Assembly: GCA_946539855.1 (NCBI GenBank)
Contig: CAMNHV010000001.1
Location: forward strand, 62,001 to 126,000
Reading direction: 5' to 3'
Length of the DNA: 64,000 nt
From: CAG-791 sp002449595
GTDB taxonomy: Bacteria > Bacillota > Clostridia > Lachnospirales > Lachnospiraceae
Part shown: positions 1-8,493 of the stretch, in pieces
Layout: every line of letters starts with the position of its first letter
Position numbering within the stretch: position 1 is the first letter of the stretch
Position numbers and translations under genes: made by a program
The notes under the pieces: generated by a model
What the model was told of the DNA's origin: nothing
Databases searched by the model: none
Seen by the model: the letters and a program-made list of their open reading frames with translations, nothing else

Positions 1-183
1 CCGGAAGTATTCGCTCGCAGCCGTCCGCCGGGCTGTCCCGCGGAGCAGATAAGCTACCGCATTGCCAGTGTTCCCATACAATTCTTCGCTCCCGATCGGT
101 TTGGATAACAAGTTGGGGAACATTTCTGCTACCGCAGCGGGCCCTCCGCCCCGAAAGTATTCGCTCGCAGCCGCCAGCCCTTT
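1..183. repeat. Dispersed ~150-bp intergenic repeat, locus A
   Basis: This is a partial copy, cut by the window edge, of a repeat that also occurs at 40.2-40.6 kb and, in the opposite orientation, at 45.7-46.1 kb. Shared blocks are TATTCGCTC, GCTACCGCATTG, GTGTTCCCATACAA, CGATCGGTTTGGATAACAAG and GGGGAACA, followed by CTGCTACCGC. The GTGTTCCC and GGGAACA blocks are inverted relative to each other, so a transcript could fold. No credible coding sequence lies in it. It sits just upstream of the nuclease-family gene. Confidence 0.75.
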
Positions 184-413
184 GTTTCACTATGTTTTTG
201 GTAAACTTGCCGAAAATGTTTGGTAGATTTGCCATGCCTTTCCGCCTTGTACGGCGGGTTCCGCTGCGCTATGATGACTCCACAGGCGGAAATTCCCAAG
301 TACGCCATCACCGTCATATCGCAGGATCAGTCCTTGCGAGGCCACTTCTCTTTTCACATCTGCGCTTCATGTCTGGAACTCCTGCGGAGTATTTCATCTA
401 CAGGAGGAACAAT

Positions 414-1493
414 GTGGAGAACAGATCGATCAATGTACCACGAGAAGTAGCTGAACAGGGAGCTGAAAAAGCGATAACCGGAGGTATCCTTGAAATCGCC
501 GGACAGGAAACAAATCAGGCGACGACCGGGTCAGAAGCTGTCAGAGATCCTCGTGAAATGACCGCCGAGGAGCGGGCTGACAAGTGGGAATCGCTGACGA
601 TCAAGGACCGGTTCATTTTTGGCAAGGTGATGTCGGATCCGAACAACAGCCTTCCATTCCTGCGGCTGCTGTTTCCGGAACTTGCGATCGACAGGATCGT
701 GCTGTGTGAGATGGAGAAATCCATCGAGCCGGGCGTGGATGTGCGAGGCGTCAGATTCGACGTGTATCTCAGAGATGACAAACGTCGGGCTTTCACGATC
801 GAGATGCAGATGAGGGACGAGAAGAATCTCGGCCTGCGGAGCAGATACTACGCTTCCCTTATGGACGAAGACCTGCTGTACCGGGGAGAGCCTTACAATG
901 AGATGGTCGAGTCCTATGTCGTGTTCATCTGCCCATTTGATCAGTTCGGGTATGGACTGCATCGCTACACGTTCCGCAACATGTGCGAGGAGATCCCCGG
1001 GCTGCCACTTGGGGATCGCACAAAAAGAGTATTTCTGTGCTGCGGAAGCAGTAGAGAAAATGACGTCGACGAAGGCCTGAAGAGATTCCTGGATTATGTG
1101 AACAACGGGACAATATCCGGCGAGTATACACGTGAGCTCGACAAAGCAGTCGCGTATGCCAAGAAGAACCCGATCTGGAGGAAGGAATATATGCGCTGGG
1201 ATCTTGAGATTGAGAACGAGCGGTACAAAGCCCGGGAGCAAGGGCTGGAGGAAGGCCGCGCCGCAGGACTGGAGGAAGGCCGCGCAGTTGGCTTACAAGA
1301 AGGCCGCGCCGCTGGGCTGGAAGAAGGCCACGCAGTTGGCCTACAGGAAGGTCGCGCGGAAGGCCGTAGAGAAGGCGCTGCAAGGCTGGCAAGTCTTATC
1401 ATGAAGCTCACTCCTGGGACGGACGAATACCAAACAGCCTTGAGGGGAAGTGAGGAGGCGAGACGCGCTCTCTACGAGAAATACGGCATCTGA
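414..1493 (+). CDS. PD-(D/E)XK nuclease family transposase-like (Rpn-type) protein
   Basis: The protein of about 359 residues belongs to the PD-(D/E)XK 'nuclease family transposase' group related to Rpn proteins. The core runs from about residue 55 to 270. Candidate active-site residues are D116 (RFDVYLRD) and E130-x-Q132 (FTIEMQM), followed by the conserved RSRYYASLMD region. Residues from about 274 to 325 are degenerate tandem repeats of G-L-x-E-G-R-A, typical of the charged C-terminal tail of this family. The start was set at GTG 414 because AGGAGG lies six bases upstream; an ATG at 412 is out of frame and soon stops, and the open frame continues upstream without a ribosome site. Family members act in horizontal transfer or recombination; the role here is inferred. 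Confidence 0.8.
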   Translation: MENRSINVPREVAEQGAEKAITGGILEIAGQETNQATTGSEAVRDPREMTAEERADKWESLTIKDRFIFGKVMSDPNNSLPFLRLLFPELAIDRIVLCEMEKSIEPGVDVRGVRFDVYLRDDKRRAFTIEMQMRDEKNLGLRSRYYASLMDEDLLYRGEPYNEMVESYVVFICPFDQFGYGLHRYTFRNMCEEIPGLPLGDRTKRVFLCCGSSRENDVDEGLKRFLDYVNNGTISGEYTRELDKAVAYAKKNPIWRKEYMRWDLEIENERYKAREQGLEEGRAAGLEEGRAVGLQEGRAAGLEEGHAVGLQEGRAEGRREGAARLASLIMKLTPGTDEYQTALRGSEEARRALYEKYGI

Positions 1494-1498
1494 CGCAA

Positions 1499-1770
1499 CC
1501 CCCGATCTGGAGGAAAGAATATATGCGCTGGGATCTTGAGATGGAAAACGAGCGGTACAAAGCCCGGGAGCAAGGACTGGAGGAAGGCCGCGCAGTTGGC
1601 TTACAAGAAGGCCGTGCAGAAGGAGAAGCGAGCGGAATTTCAAAGGGAGAATCAAGACTGGCCAGTCTCATCATGAAACTCACTCCCGGGACGGACGAAT
1701 ACTAAACAGCTTTGACAGGCAGCAAGGAGGATCGGCGTCTTCTCTACGAGAAATACGGCATCTGACGCAA
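1499..1770 (+). pseudogene. Tandem duplicate (copy 2) of the nuclease gene 3' end
   Basis: This segment repeats the 3' third of the preceding gene, beginning at CCCGATCTGGAGGAA and ending after the ALYEKYGI-like terminus. A CAA-to-TAA change near 1703 stops the reading frame before the original C-terminus. An ORF of 60 codons (1523-1705) begins MRWDLEMENERYKAREQG, and a GGAGG lies about 8 bases upstream of its ATG, so a short tail peptide could still be made. It is best read as a decaying in-situ duplication. Confidence 0.75.
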
Positions 1771-2025
1771 CCCCCGATCTGGAGGAAGGAATATATGCGC
1801 TGGGATCTTGAGATTGAGAACGAGCGGTACAAAGCACGGGAGCAAGGTTTAGAGGAAGGCCGCGCAGCTGGGCTAGAGGAAGGCCACGCGGAAGGCCGTA
1901 GAGAAGGCGCAGCAAGGCTGGCCAGTCTTATCATGAAGCTCACTCCCGGGACGGACGAATACCAAACCGCCTTGACGGGAAGTGAAGAGGCGAGACGCGC
2001 TCTCTACGAGAAATACGGCGTCTGA
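1771..2025 (+). pseudogene. Tandem duplicate (copy 3) of the nuclease gene 3' end
   Basis: This is the third copy of the same tail-coding unit, with an intact reading frame of 76 codons (1795-2025) from MRWDLEIENERYKAREQG to a terminal ALYEKYGV. It keeps the G-L-E-E-G-R repeats and the LASLIMKLTPGTDEYQTAL block. A GGAGG precedes the ATG, as in copy 2. It encodes only the coiled tail, without the nuclease core. Whether it is translated, or serves as a recombination donor for tail-length variation, cannot be told from the sequence. Confidence 0.7.
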
Positions 2026-2115
2026 CGTACTATCCCCAAATAGGATATCTTACATACAGCCGCAAAATACGTCATCTGGCATATAGTCACATAATGCGTC
2101 ATCGATACACAGTCT

Positions 2116-2147
2116 CCAAAAAGGGCTGCAGCACCGCTGCAACCCTT
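2116..2147 (-). terminator. Rho-independent terminator of the 2209-3345 gene
   Basis: A 12-bp stem (AAGGGCTGCAGC and GCTGCAACCCTT, one G-T pair) closes a 3-nt loop. Read on the minus strand it is followed by TTTTT, so it ends leftward transcription from the membrane-protein gene. It lies between convergent genes. Confidence 0.75.
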
Positions 2148-2208
2148 CACCAATTACTAATTCCTAAGAAAGCCCCATAGAATCCCAATAGCATTCCCCG
2201 CCAGGCCC

Positions 2209-3345
2209 CTAATCTTCCCGATCTTCCCAGGCATCGATCGCCTCGTCCTCATCATCGAACTCGTCCCCAAGATCATCCAGAAATCCATCAAGATCATTCG
2301 CGTAGTAGTACCCGTCATCGGAGTCCCCAGAGCCTCCTGAGCTCTCAGCACTTCCCGCGCCAGCACTCTTCTCCCGCCTCTTGTCGCTCTCTGCCTTCGC
2401 CTTCCGGTACTGCTCCATCCGCTGCTCTTTCTCGCGGGCCTCCGCCGCAGCCTTCTCCCGCTCAATCGCCTTCAGCTTCTCTTCCGCTCTGGCAATCACC
2501 GGATCTTCCTTCAACCCGCGGCCCGCACCGCCAACCGCAGAACCCCCGCCGGCCGCCGAACCGCTGCCAACCACCGAAGCCGCACCAGCCCCGCCGCCAG
2601 CAGCCGACGCCTCCTCACGCCAAAACCACCCTCTAAACTGCTTCGCCGTCCCAATAGCCTTGCTCAGCAGCTCCGGATTTCCACTGTTCATCGCCTGCAC
2701 CAGCGTCTGGTGACACCCGGCAACCATACTCTTCGGATAAACCACAAAAAGAATACTGTTCTCCACACTGGGCAGCCCGAGCTTCATCGCCTCCTGATAC
2801 CCACGCGCATTCTCTTTCCCGGCAAAAAGCTCCGCCACCCCAAGCAACCTTTTATATTTCTCCCCGGTCAGCGCCTCAAAAATCTGCTCTCTCTTCCCCC
2901 GCACAGCCGCAGAAGAATTCTCAATAATACTGCCCAACACCCGAGAAAAGCTCTCCTCCAACGCCTCAAGCTCTCCCCCAACCGAAGCGTCGACCTCCTT
3001 CTCAACCGAAGCGTACGGGCGATTCCCCATATAATTCCTGAGCGGCGACCCCTCCGAATAATCGTATTTCGCCTCGATCTCGCCGCGCTTCTTTTCCTTC
3101 CACCGGCACAGACCGATCATCGTCCGATACGACGCCGCATCACTCTCAAATTCCGTCTTCGCAACAACCTCAAAGTTGATCGGGTTCGCCTCCGAATATT
3201 TCCGCAGCTTGAACTCTGCGCTGTTCCTGACCAAAAGAAACAAAAACAGCGCCACCAGCGCGACCGCAATCGCGCCAATCGCCACCCCATAATTCCCGAG
3301 CCGCACATCCACGCCCCGGTCGCTCCCCCGCTCACTCCTCGTCAT
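2209..3345 (-). CDS. Membrane-anchored protein of unknown function
   Basis: No family is recognised for this 378-residue protein. One hydrophobic segment at about residues 18-41 (VAIGAIAVALVALFLFLLV) follows a short basic N-terminus, suggesting a type II anchor with the rest outside or facing the membrane surface. A mostly helical middle (about 45-240) is followed by a Gly/Ala/Ser linker, a Lys/Glu/Ala-rich predicted coiled coil (about 280-325) and a very acidic Asp/Glu C-terminus. The start lies in a small tandem repeat that duplicates the end of the upstream gene. It is probably co-transcribed with the lipocalin-like gene 80 bases upstream. Confidence 0.6.
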   Translation of the reverse strand: MTRSERGSDRGVDVRLGNYGVAIGAIAVALVALFLFLLVRNSAEFKLRKYSEANPINFEVVAKTEFESDAASYRTMIGLCRWKEKKRGEIEAKYDYSEGSPLRNYMGNRPYASVEKEVDASVGGELEALEESFSRVLGSIIENSSAAVRGKREQIFEALTGEKYKRLLGVAELFAGKENARGYQEAMKLGLPSVENSILFVVYPKSMVAGCHQTLVQAMNSGNPELLSKAIGTAKQFRGWFWREEASAAGGGAGAASVVGSGSAAGGGSAVGGAGRGLKEDPVIARAEEKLKAIEREKAAAEAREKEQRMEQYRKAKAESDKRREKSAGAGSAESSGGSGDSDDGYYYANDLDGFLDDLGDEFDDEDEAIDAWEDRED

Positions 3346-3440
3346 AACACTCGCACGCGTTCCTGGCGCGCGCCATAATCACTCCTCGTCATAACACCAG
3401 CACCCGCTCCCGGCGCGCGCCCTTCTCACTCCTCATCATA
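3332..3440. repeat. 47-bp direct repeat at a gene junction
   Basis: TCACTCCTCGTCATAACAC plus a GC-rich block ending GGCGCGCGCC occurs at 3332 and 3379, and a partial third copy starts at 3426. On the minus strand each copy reads TATGAYGAGGAGTGA, which is the 3' end (Y-D-E-E-stop) of the upstream gene. The repeat therefore looks like a tandem duplication of that terminus, and it places a GAGGAG before the next start. Confidence 0.6.
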
Positions 3441-4562
3441 CTCCCCATACTCGCACCCAACGTGCGTCGCATCCACTTCGTCGATCAGCGCCAGTCCGCC
3501 TTTTCCCTTCCTATAAAGCCGCACAACGCCGACCCCATTTCCGCCGTTCCACAGCCGATTATGCTTCTTGCTCCCGTCCGGCGCCTCGTAATTCACCAGC
3601 AGCATCTCCTTCTTCCGACAGCTGATAAACGTCTCCATCACCGCATGGATATTCTCTTGGCGCACGTGCCAGTAAACCTTTTCCTCGTCCTCTGAGAAAT
3701 CAAACTCCGTCTTCACGTTCAAGTGCAGCTTCGAGAAATTGAAGTCAAACTCCTCGCCTTCATAATAAAACACCCCCAGCAGCCTGCGATCCAGCGGCAC
3801 AAAGTAAACCTTCGGCCGCCCGCCGCCAATGTCAAACGCGCTGTTCATCAGCTGCCGCCCGCTCGTCCGGCTCACAAGATGATTCGACGAAAGCCACACC
3901 CACGGACTCGTGAAATCCCTGCCCCAATTCTTGTCCGCGTACCCGTAGCAGCTCTCCGGCGCGACCGTGTAGCTGTGCCCGTTCAGCACGACCTTCCCGG
4001 AATAATACGACTTCATCCCCTCCGCGTGCCAGTACATCGCGAACGCCTCCGCCCCGCGCAGCGCCTTGCTCGCGCCGTACCCGACGTTGAACGCAATATC
4101 CTTCTGAATCTTCAGCGAAAAGCTTATTTCCCCAGCATCACACATCCATTCAGGATGCAGGTCCGCCTCCTCCCGGCTGACCGCGACACTCCCGCGCAGC
4201 TCCTCCTCCGAAGCATAGCAGTCCGCCGCCGCCACCGAATACGGCGCATCCATGTGAATCTCCACATCCTTCCACGCGAAAAACCTGTGCAGCTGACAAT
4301 GCTCCTCGCCCCAGCACCCGGCCTTTACCATCAGATATGACGGCTTCTTTCCCGCCGCCCGGTTCTCCGGCAGCTGCCCCAAAACAGGCTCCTCCTCCGC
4401 CAGATCCGGATTACACACGTAGAACTCAATAAAAAAGGGCTTTTCCTCGCCGGTCTCATCACTTTTCGCGGTAAAGGAATGCCACCACCAATCATAGCCT
4501 TGCTTCCGCAGCGGACCGCGCAGCATGCAGGCGTCTCTTGTTATGTCGTGCTTGTTGAACAA
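3426..4562 (-). CDS. Tocopherol cyclase / CrtC-like (lipocalin-type) domain protein
   Basis: This 378-residue protein resembles the tocopherol-cyclase-like and carotenoid hydratase-like beta-barrel families. Supporting motifs are FFIEFYVCNP near residue 45, the central YADKNWGRDF, and SPWVWLSSNHL with its Trp-rich surroundings near residues 220-235. Bacterial members outside pigment pathways have no settled function, and no carotenoid or tocopherol genes are nearby, so the substrate is unknown. It has no signal peptide or membrane segment and is probably cytoplasmic. It precedes and probably shares a transcript with the membrane-anchored protein. Confidence 0.6.
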   Translation of the reverse strand: MFNKHDITRDACMLRGPLRKQGYDWWWHSFTAKSDETGEEKPFFIEFYVCNPDLAEEEPVLGQLPENRAAGKKPSYLMVKAGCWGEEHCQLHRFFAWKDVEIHMDAPYSVAAADCYASEEELRGSVAVSREEADLHPEWMCDAGEISFSLKIQKDIAFNVGYGASKALRGAEAFAMYWHAEGMKSYYSGKVVLNGHSYTVAPESCYGYADKNWGRDFTSPWVWLSSNHLVSRTSGRQLMNSAFDIGGGRPKVYFVPLDRRLLGVFYYEGEEFDFNFSKLHLNVKTEFDFSEDEEKVYWHVRQENIHAVMETFISCRKKEMLLVNYEAPDGSKKHNRLWNGGNGVGVVRLYRKGKGGLALIDEVDATHVGCEYGEYDEE

Positions 4563-4724
4563 CTCTCTCGTTAACCTTTCTTTGCCTTATTTGTCGAGTT
4601 TCTCGTCGCTTGTCTTCTGCAGCGATTTTCGAGTATCCCGATCGCTTCTATTACACTATTTTATAATTACTGCTTCTTCTGGGGAAGAGGGGCTGGCTGG
4701 TTCAATCGCCTTTCAAACCACTCC

Positions 4725-5495
4725 TCACATAGTTAGAATCTTTTTGATCTGATCTTCCACACATTGAAGATTCAACGGATGCTCCTTCGACTCATACGTA
4801 CAAATCAAATTCTGATCAGGAATCAACCCCAAATCAAAATAATCCTTGAGCTTCCCCGACGCCCTCCTGCAATAATCCGGCCTGTCCATCATCCCAAAGT
4901 GCTCCCAGACAATCTCATGCCTGCTGTACGGGCTCAACACAATAAAGTCCGGAATGCCCACACCCTTCAACTGCGGCGTGATTGCTTCATACCGATACGG
5001 AATCTGCGCCTGAAAAAGCGCATCCGCAATCATCCCCTCCGACTTTGAGCGCACCATGTCCCCCTTCTTCGTGGGGACCACCAGCCTCTCCGGATATTCG
5101 CTCGACCGCTCGTACGGCGCCTCCTCCCACTCCGAAAAGGAAGCCTTCGCCGCCCCCAGCAGTTCCTTGATCCCCGGGTGCGCCAAATACTTCTTCTTGA
5201 CCGCAATTCCGGACGGCGCGTCGAGCAAGCCCCTCAAATACTCCCTCTGCTCGAGCAAATCCTTCTTTTCGGCCAGATAAAGCCCCTTCCGCGCCAGCTT
5301 CAGCAGCCTGTCCTTGTCCGCGTGCTTGATGTACAGATAGTCCCCCTCCTCCGTCCTGCAATAGAACTTGGTCCTCTTCCCACTCTTGTAGGCGCGCAGC
5401 TCCCCCGCCGGAAACTTCGCAATCTCAAGCTCCAGCCGCTCAATTTCCGCTTCAAGACGTTGATACTCATTCCGAACTGTGATCGAGAAATACAT
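4725..5495 (-). CDS. PD-(D/E)XK nuclease-like protein with N-terminal coiled coil
   Basis: The 256-residue protein starts with a coiled-coil segment (about residues 8-30, heptad Leu/Glu). The C-terminal half has the layout of a PD-(D/E)XK fold: RSKSEGMIADAL (alpha-helix Glu, near residue 152), GVGIPDFIVLS (Asp near 180) and HEIVWEHFG (Glu near 195). The usual Lys is replaced by His in E-x-F/H, so catalysis is uncertain. Similar proteins are annotated as hypothetical in Lachnospiraceae. The gene stands alone, with a TATAAA-like AT-rich region between it and the downstream gene. Confidence 0.55.
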   Translation of the reverse strand: MYFSITVRNEYQRLEAEIERLELEIAKFPAGELRAYKSGKRTKFYCRTEEGDYLYIKHADKDRLLKLARKGLYLAEKKDLLEQREYLRGLLDAPSGIAVKKKYLAHPGIKELLGAAKASFSEWEEAPYERSSEYPERLVVPTKKGDMVRSKSEGMIADALFQAQIPYRYEAITPQLKGVGIPDFIVLSPYSRHEIVWEHFGMMDRPDYCRRASGKLKDYFDLGLIPDQNLICTYESKEHPLNLQCVEDQIKKILTM

Positions 5496-5683
5496 AAGAC
5501 GTTCCTTTCAGAAAAGAAAACAGACGTGATTAGAAGTGACTTTTTCGGCCCCTTCACCCAGACAGGAACGAGCCGGTAAAAAAATACTATCACAAGATTC
5601 CCCCGCCGAACAGCCGCGAAATCAAAGAACTTTTCAAAACTTCCCCGCCTTTTTCTCCCCCTCTGAAAAGCCCTTCTCCCTTC

Positions 5684-6490
5684 TTCAACAGCTTGTCAAA
5701 AACAGCCCCATTTTTCACTTTTCTTTGACAAACACCTCCCTGGGTTCAATAGCTAGTCAAAACAAGCCTTGTTTTTCACTCCCCATTGAAAAGCACTTCC
5801 CCTGGTTCAACAGCTTGTCAAAACTAGACTTCTTTTTCACTCCCCATTGAAAAACACTTCCCTAGGTTCAACAGCTTGTCAAAACTAGACTTCTTTTTTC
5901 ACTCCCCATTGAAAAACTCTTCCCCTGGTTCAACAGCTTGTCAAAACTAGACTTCTTTTTCACTCCCCATTGAAAAACTCTTCCCTTGGTTCAACAGCTT
6001 GTCAAAACCAGACTTCTTTTTCACTCCCCATTGAAAAACTCTTCCCCTGGTTCAACAGCTTGTCAAAAACAGACTTCTTTTTCACTCCCCATTGAAAAAC
6101 TCTTCCCCTGGTTCAACAGCTTGTCAAAAACAGACTTCTTTTTCACTCCCCATTGAAAAACACCTCCCCTGGTTCAACAGCTTGTCAAAAACAGACTTCT
6201 TTTTCACTCTCCATTGAAAAACTCTTCCCCGGGTTCAACAGCTTGTCAAAACTAGACTTCTTTTTCACTCCCCATTGAAAAACTCTTCCCTGGGTTCAAC
6301 AGCTTGTCAAAACAAGCCTTGTTTTTCACTCTCCATTGAAAAACTCTTCCCCTGGTTCAACAGCTTGTCAAAACCAACCTTATTTTTCACTCTCCATTGA
6401 AAAAATCACGGCTTGCTTCAATGGCTATTCAATACAAGACCTGTTTTTGACGCGCTTTTGACAAACCACCGGGCTGGTTCAATGACCTTG
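5684..6490. repeat. 61-bp tandem repeat array (about 13 units)
   Basis: The unit is 61 bases long: TTCAACAGCTTGTCAAAA, a variable CTAGAC block, TTCTTTTTCACTCCCCA, then TTGAAAAACTCTTCCCCTGG. Internal units are nearly identical and the outer units degenerate. Each unit carries TTCAA, GTCAAAA, TTTTTCA and TTGAAAAA in a mirrored arrangement, so every unit can fold. No coding capacity is conserved. A second array of the same period lies before mnmE. The unit is repeated in full, with no unique spacers. Confidence 0.85.
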
Positions 6491-6643
6491 CAAAAAACGC
6501 CGTGCGCCGTGTTATTCTCCAGATATCAAAATTTGTAAATTGCATTTCACCACCATATCCGAGACTTTTTCTCGGATAATGGCCTGAAAATTCAAATTCT
6601 GCATTTTTCATCAGATCTACCGCCTGCTGCCGAAACATAAAAA
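6491..6643. other. Gene-free stretch with a perfect 9-bp hairpin
   Basis: No gene is seen here. A perfect hairpin TATCCGAGA-loop-TCTCGGATA lies at 6556-6578, flanked by two similar blocks, AAATTGCATTTC and AAATTCTGCATTTTTC. Its role is unknown. Confidence 0.4.
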
Positions 6644-6678
6644 CCCCCAAGCAGAACCACAAACCTCCTGCTTGGGGG
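6637..6678 (-). terminator. Terminator of the flavodoxin gene
   Basis: CCCCCAAGCAG and CTGCTTGGGGG form a perfect 11-bp stem. On the minus strand it is followed by TTTTTAT, downstream of the flavodoxin stop codon. Confidence 0.8.
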
Positions 6679-6749
6679 CAGCACATCAACAATTGCCACT
6701 CGTCAGTAATCAGCCGGCCACTTCATTTTCATCCGGCATTTCTGCCACC

Positions 6750-7199
6750 TCACTCTTCCCCAGCCAGCCCCTGATAGAACTCAACCGCCGCCTTAATCTC
6801 CTCCTCGGTCGGATGTCCTTTCGCAATCCCGCCAACCAGCTTAAACGGCCCAAAGGTATCAAACCCCTGGCAGCGATACTCGCCGAGCTCCGGGCAGTGC
6901 TTTTTCTCGGTGATCGAGCGGATCCCCTTCAGGAAATCGCCCCCGGGCGCCCCATGCGTATAAATGAAGAAGACAGGCTTCCCCGCCGGCAGATTCGCCT
7001 CCGCAAACGAGAGCACCTGCTTCGCAAAATTGCTGAAGTAAATGCCTGAAGCAAAGCCGATCCGCTCGAATCCAGTCAGATCGCCGGCCTCCTTCGTGGC
7101 ATCGATGAGCTCAACGCCCGGATCCGCCGCCGCGATAGCGTCCAGCAGCTTCTTCGTGTTGCCGTGATGTTGGGAATAATAAATGATTGCAGTACTCAT
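6750..7199 (-). CDS. Flavodoxin family protein
   Basis: The 149-residue protein begins MSTAIIYYSQHHGNTKKLLDA, which is the FMN-phosphate-binding loop (S-Q-H-H-G-N-T) of flavodoxins. The second FMN-contact regions follow: ASGIYFSNFAKQV near residue 50 and IYTHGAPGGDFLKGI near residue 77. It is a small cytoplasmic electron carrier or FMN-dependent oxidoreductase; the partner is unknown. The ATG at 7199 was chosen because AGGAGGC lies a few bases upstream and the FMN loop is then at the N-terminus, as in the family. An HD-domain gene lies 34 bases upstream on the same strand. Confidence 0.85.
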   Translation of the reverse strand: MSTAIIYYSQHHGNTKKLLDAIAAADPGVELIDATKEAGDLTGFERIGFASGIYFSNFAKQVLSFAEANLPAGKPVFFIYTHGAPGGDFLKGIRSITEKKHCPELGEYRCQGFDTFGPFKLVGGIAKGHPTEEEIKAAVEFYQGLAGEE

Positions 7200-7233
7200 G
7201 TTGCCTCCTAAATGTCTTTGCTCAAAAGTGCCT

Positions 7234-7704
7234 TCACTCCGCCATCCCCAGTTCCGCGCACAGCTTGCGATACCGCTCCAGCTCATGCGGCTTGATCTCC
7301 TTCGTCGGGTCCCCCAAAGAATGGTGAATCACATCCGCATCCTTGAGGATCTCATCCATCGGCCCGTCGACCTCCGCCTTGCTGTCATGATGGAAAATCG
7401 CCGAGCAAATGACCTCCGTCTCCCGCTCATCCGTCAGCTCCAGCTCCTGCAAAATCTCCCGCGCGTAGTCCGCCCCGCGATGCGCATGATCCTCATAATT
7501 GTCATTCTTGTACGCATACATATCATGAAGAAGCCCCGCCATCGCCGCCAGCTCCGGGTCCTCCCCGCGCTTTTTCGCCAGCAAAACCGCCGCCAGCGCC
7601 ACCCCATGCAGATGCGCCACCGCATTCGCGCGCTTATTCTGCCCGTCGATGCTCTCCTTCAGAACCTGATGGATATATTTCTGCAAGTCTTTTACTCTGC
7701 TCAT
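7234..7704 (-). CDS. HD-domain metal-dependent phosphohydrolase
   Basis: The 156-residue protein has the HD signature: H33 (AHLHG), H60-D61 (GLLHDMYAY), paired histidines in IFHHDSK near residue 105, and D124 in KDADVIHHSL. These residues form the metal site of the HD superfamily, which hydrolyses phosphomonoesters or nucleotides. The substrate cannot be assigned. It lies 13 bases downstream of thpR and shortly upstream of the flavodoxin gene, so the three may form one transcription unit. Confidence 0.8.
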   Translation of the reverse strand: MSRVKDLQKYIHQVLKESIDGQNKRANAVAHLHGVALAAVLLAKKRGEDPELAAMAGLLHDMYAYKNDNYEDHAHRGADYAREILQELELTDERETEVICSAIFHHDSKAEVDGPMDEILKDADVIHHSLGDPTKEIKPHELERYRKLCAELGMAE

Positions 7705-7717
7705 CGCATTCTCCCCC

Positions 7718-8209
7718 CTATATGGCCATTACCTCTGAATAGACCCTCCTGCCGTCCTTCACCTCGGATTTCATGAGAAAAATGTTTTTCACCAGCATCT
7801 CATCTTTCGGCGCCTTCGCCTGCTTCCAGCTGCCGGAAGCCTTTCTGATCAGCGTGATGTGCAGCACAAACTTCTTGTGGTCGTAATCGATCCCCGCCGC
7901 GTCCAGCGCATCCCGGACACTTCGCGCCGCGCCGGCCAGGCCCTGATTTCCTTTCGCGCCGATCCAGATCGTATCGCCAAAGCACCCCAACTCCGACAGC
8001 GACAGCCGAAAAGGCTTCCACTTAACCGCCGCCAGCGCTTCCTTGACAGCTTGCGGCTCCGTTGTCTCTCCAATGAACGCCAGCGTCAGATGAAGATTGT
8101 CCGCGGGAACGTACTTCCCTTTGACGTCGAGTTTTTTTAACTCGTGCATGGTCGCAGTGATTTCTTTCTTCATCTCCTCTGACAGCCGCACAGCAACGAA
8201 AAGACGCAT
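7718..8209 (-). CDS. thpR: RNA 2',3'-cyclic phosphodiesterase (ThpR/LigT family)
   Basis: This is a two-histidine (2H) phosphoesterase that opens 2',3'-cyclic phosphate RNA ends, with historic 2'-5' RNA ligase activity in vitro. Both catalytic HxT motifs are visible: H40-L-T42 (NLHLTLAF) and H117-I-T119 (VLHITLIR). The N-terminus MRLFVAVRL is typical, and the length of 163 residues is usual for the family. ATG 8209 is preferred over the upstream GTG because GAGGAG lies 5 bases before it. It leads a small run of co-directional genes. Confidence 0.88.
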   Translation of the reverse strand: MRLFVAVRLSEEMKKEITATMHELKKLDVKGKYVPADNLHLTLAFIGETTEPQAVKEALAAVKWKPFRLSLSELGCFGDTIWIGAKGNQGLAGAARSVRDALDAAGIDYDHKKFVLHITLIRKASGSWKQAKAPKDEMLVKNIFLMKSEVKDGRRVYSEVMAI

Positions 8210-8253
8210 GACCACTCCTCACCAAGACACATAATCGCTTCTTTTCCACTATT

Positions 8254-8439
8254 TTATAATCTGCACTTCGATTGCATCCTGTACTCAAACATCTCGTAGA
8301 TCAGCCGGCTTCCCTCCCTGATCTCCTGCGGCAAAAGCGCCCTGGCGACGCACTTCAGCTCCTCCGCCTGCTGCGTTTCATTCCTCAGAAAAGCATAATC
8401 CCCGTCAATCGACGCTACGACATACTCTATTGTTCCCAT
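8254..8439 (-). CDS. Small DUF3006-like protein
   Basis: A 61-residue protein beginning MGTIEYVVASIDGDYAFLR resembles the DUF3006 group of short beta-rich proteins, which start with a (V/I)-x-(R/S)-I-(E/D)-G-D-(Y/F)-A pattern. The match rests on this N-terminal motif only. It has no membrane segment. It lies between the Smr-domain gene and thpR on the same strand. Its function is unknown. Confidence 0.5.
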   Translation of the reverse strand: MGTIEYVVASIDGDYAFLRNETQQAEELKCVARALLPQEIREGSRLIYEMFEYRMQSKCRL

Positions 8440-8493
8440 CTTCTCCCCCCGTCAGTCATTCTGCTAACCCTACAGTGTCCAAAACCGCATCCC

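Noticed and set aside
192..413. N-terminal extension of the nuclease-family gene
   Set aside because: A GTG at 414 with AGGAGG at the right spacing is the natural start; the upstream frame is continuous with a repeat region.
5684..6490. CRISPR array (61-bp period could be a ~29-bp repeat plus ~32-bp spacer)
   Set aside because: The whole 61-base unit is conserved between copies; there are no unique spacers, and no cas genes lie in the window.
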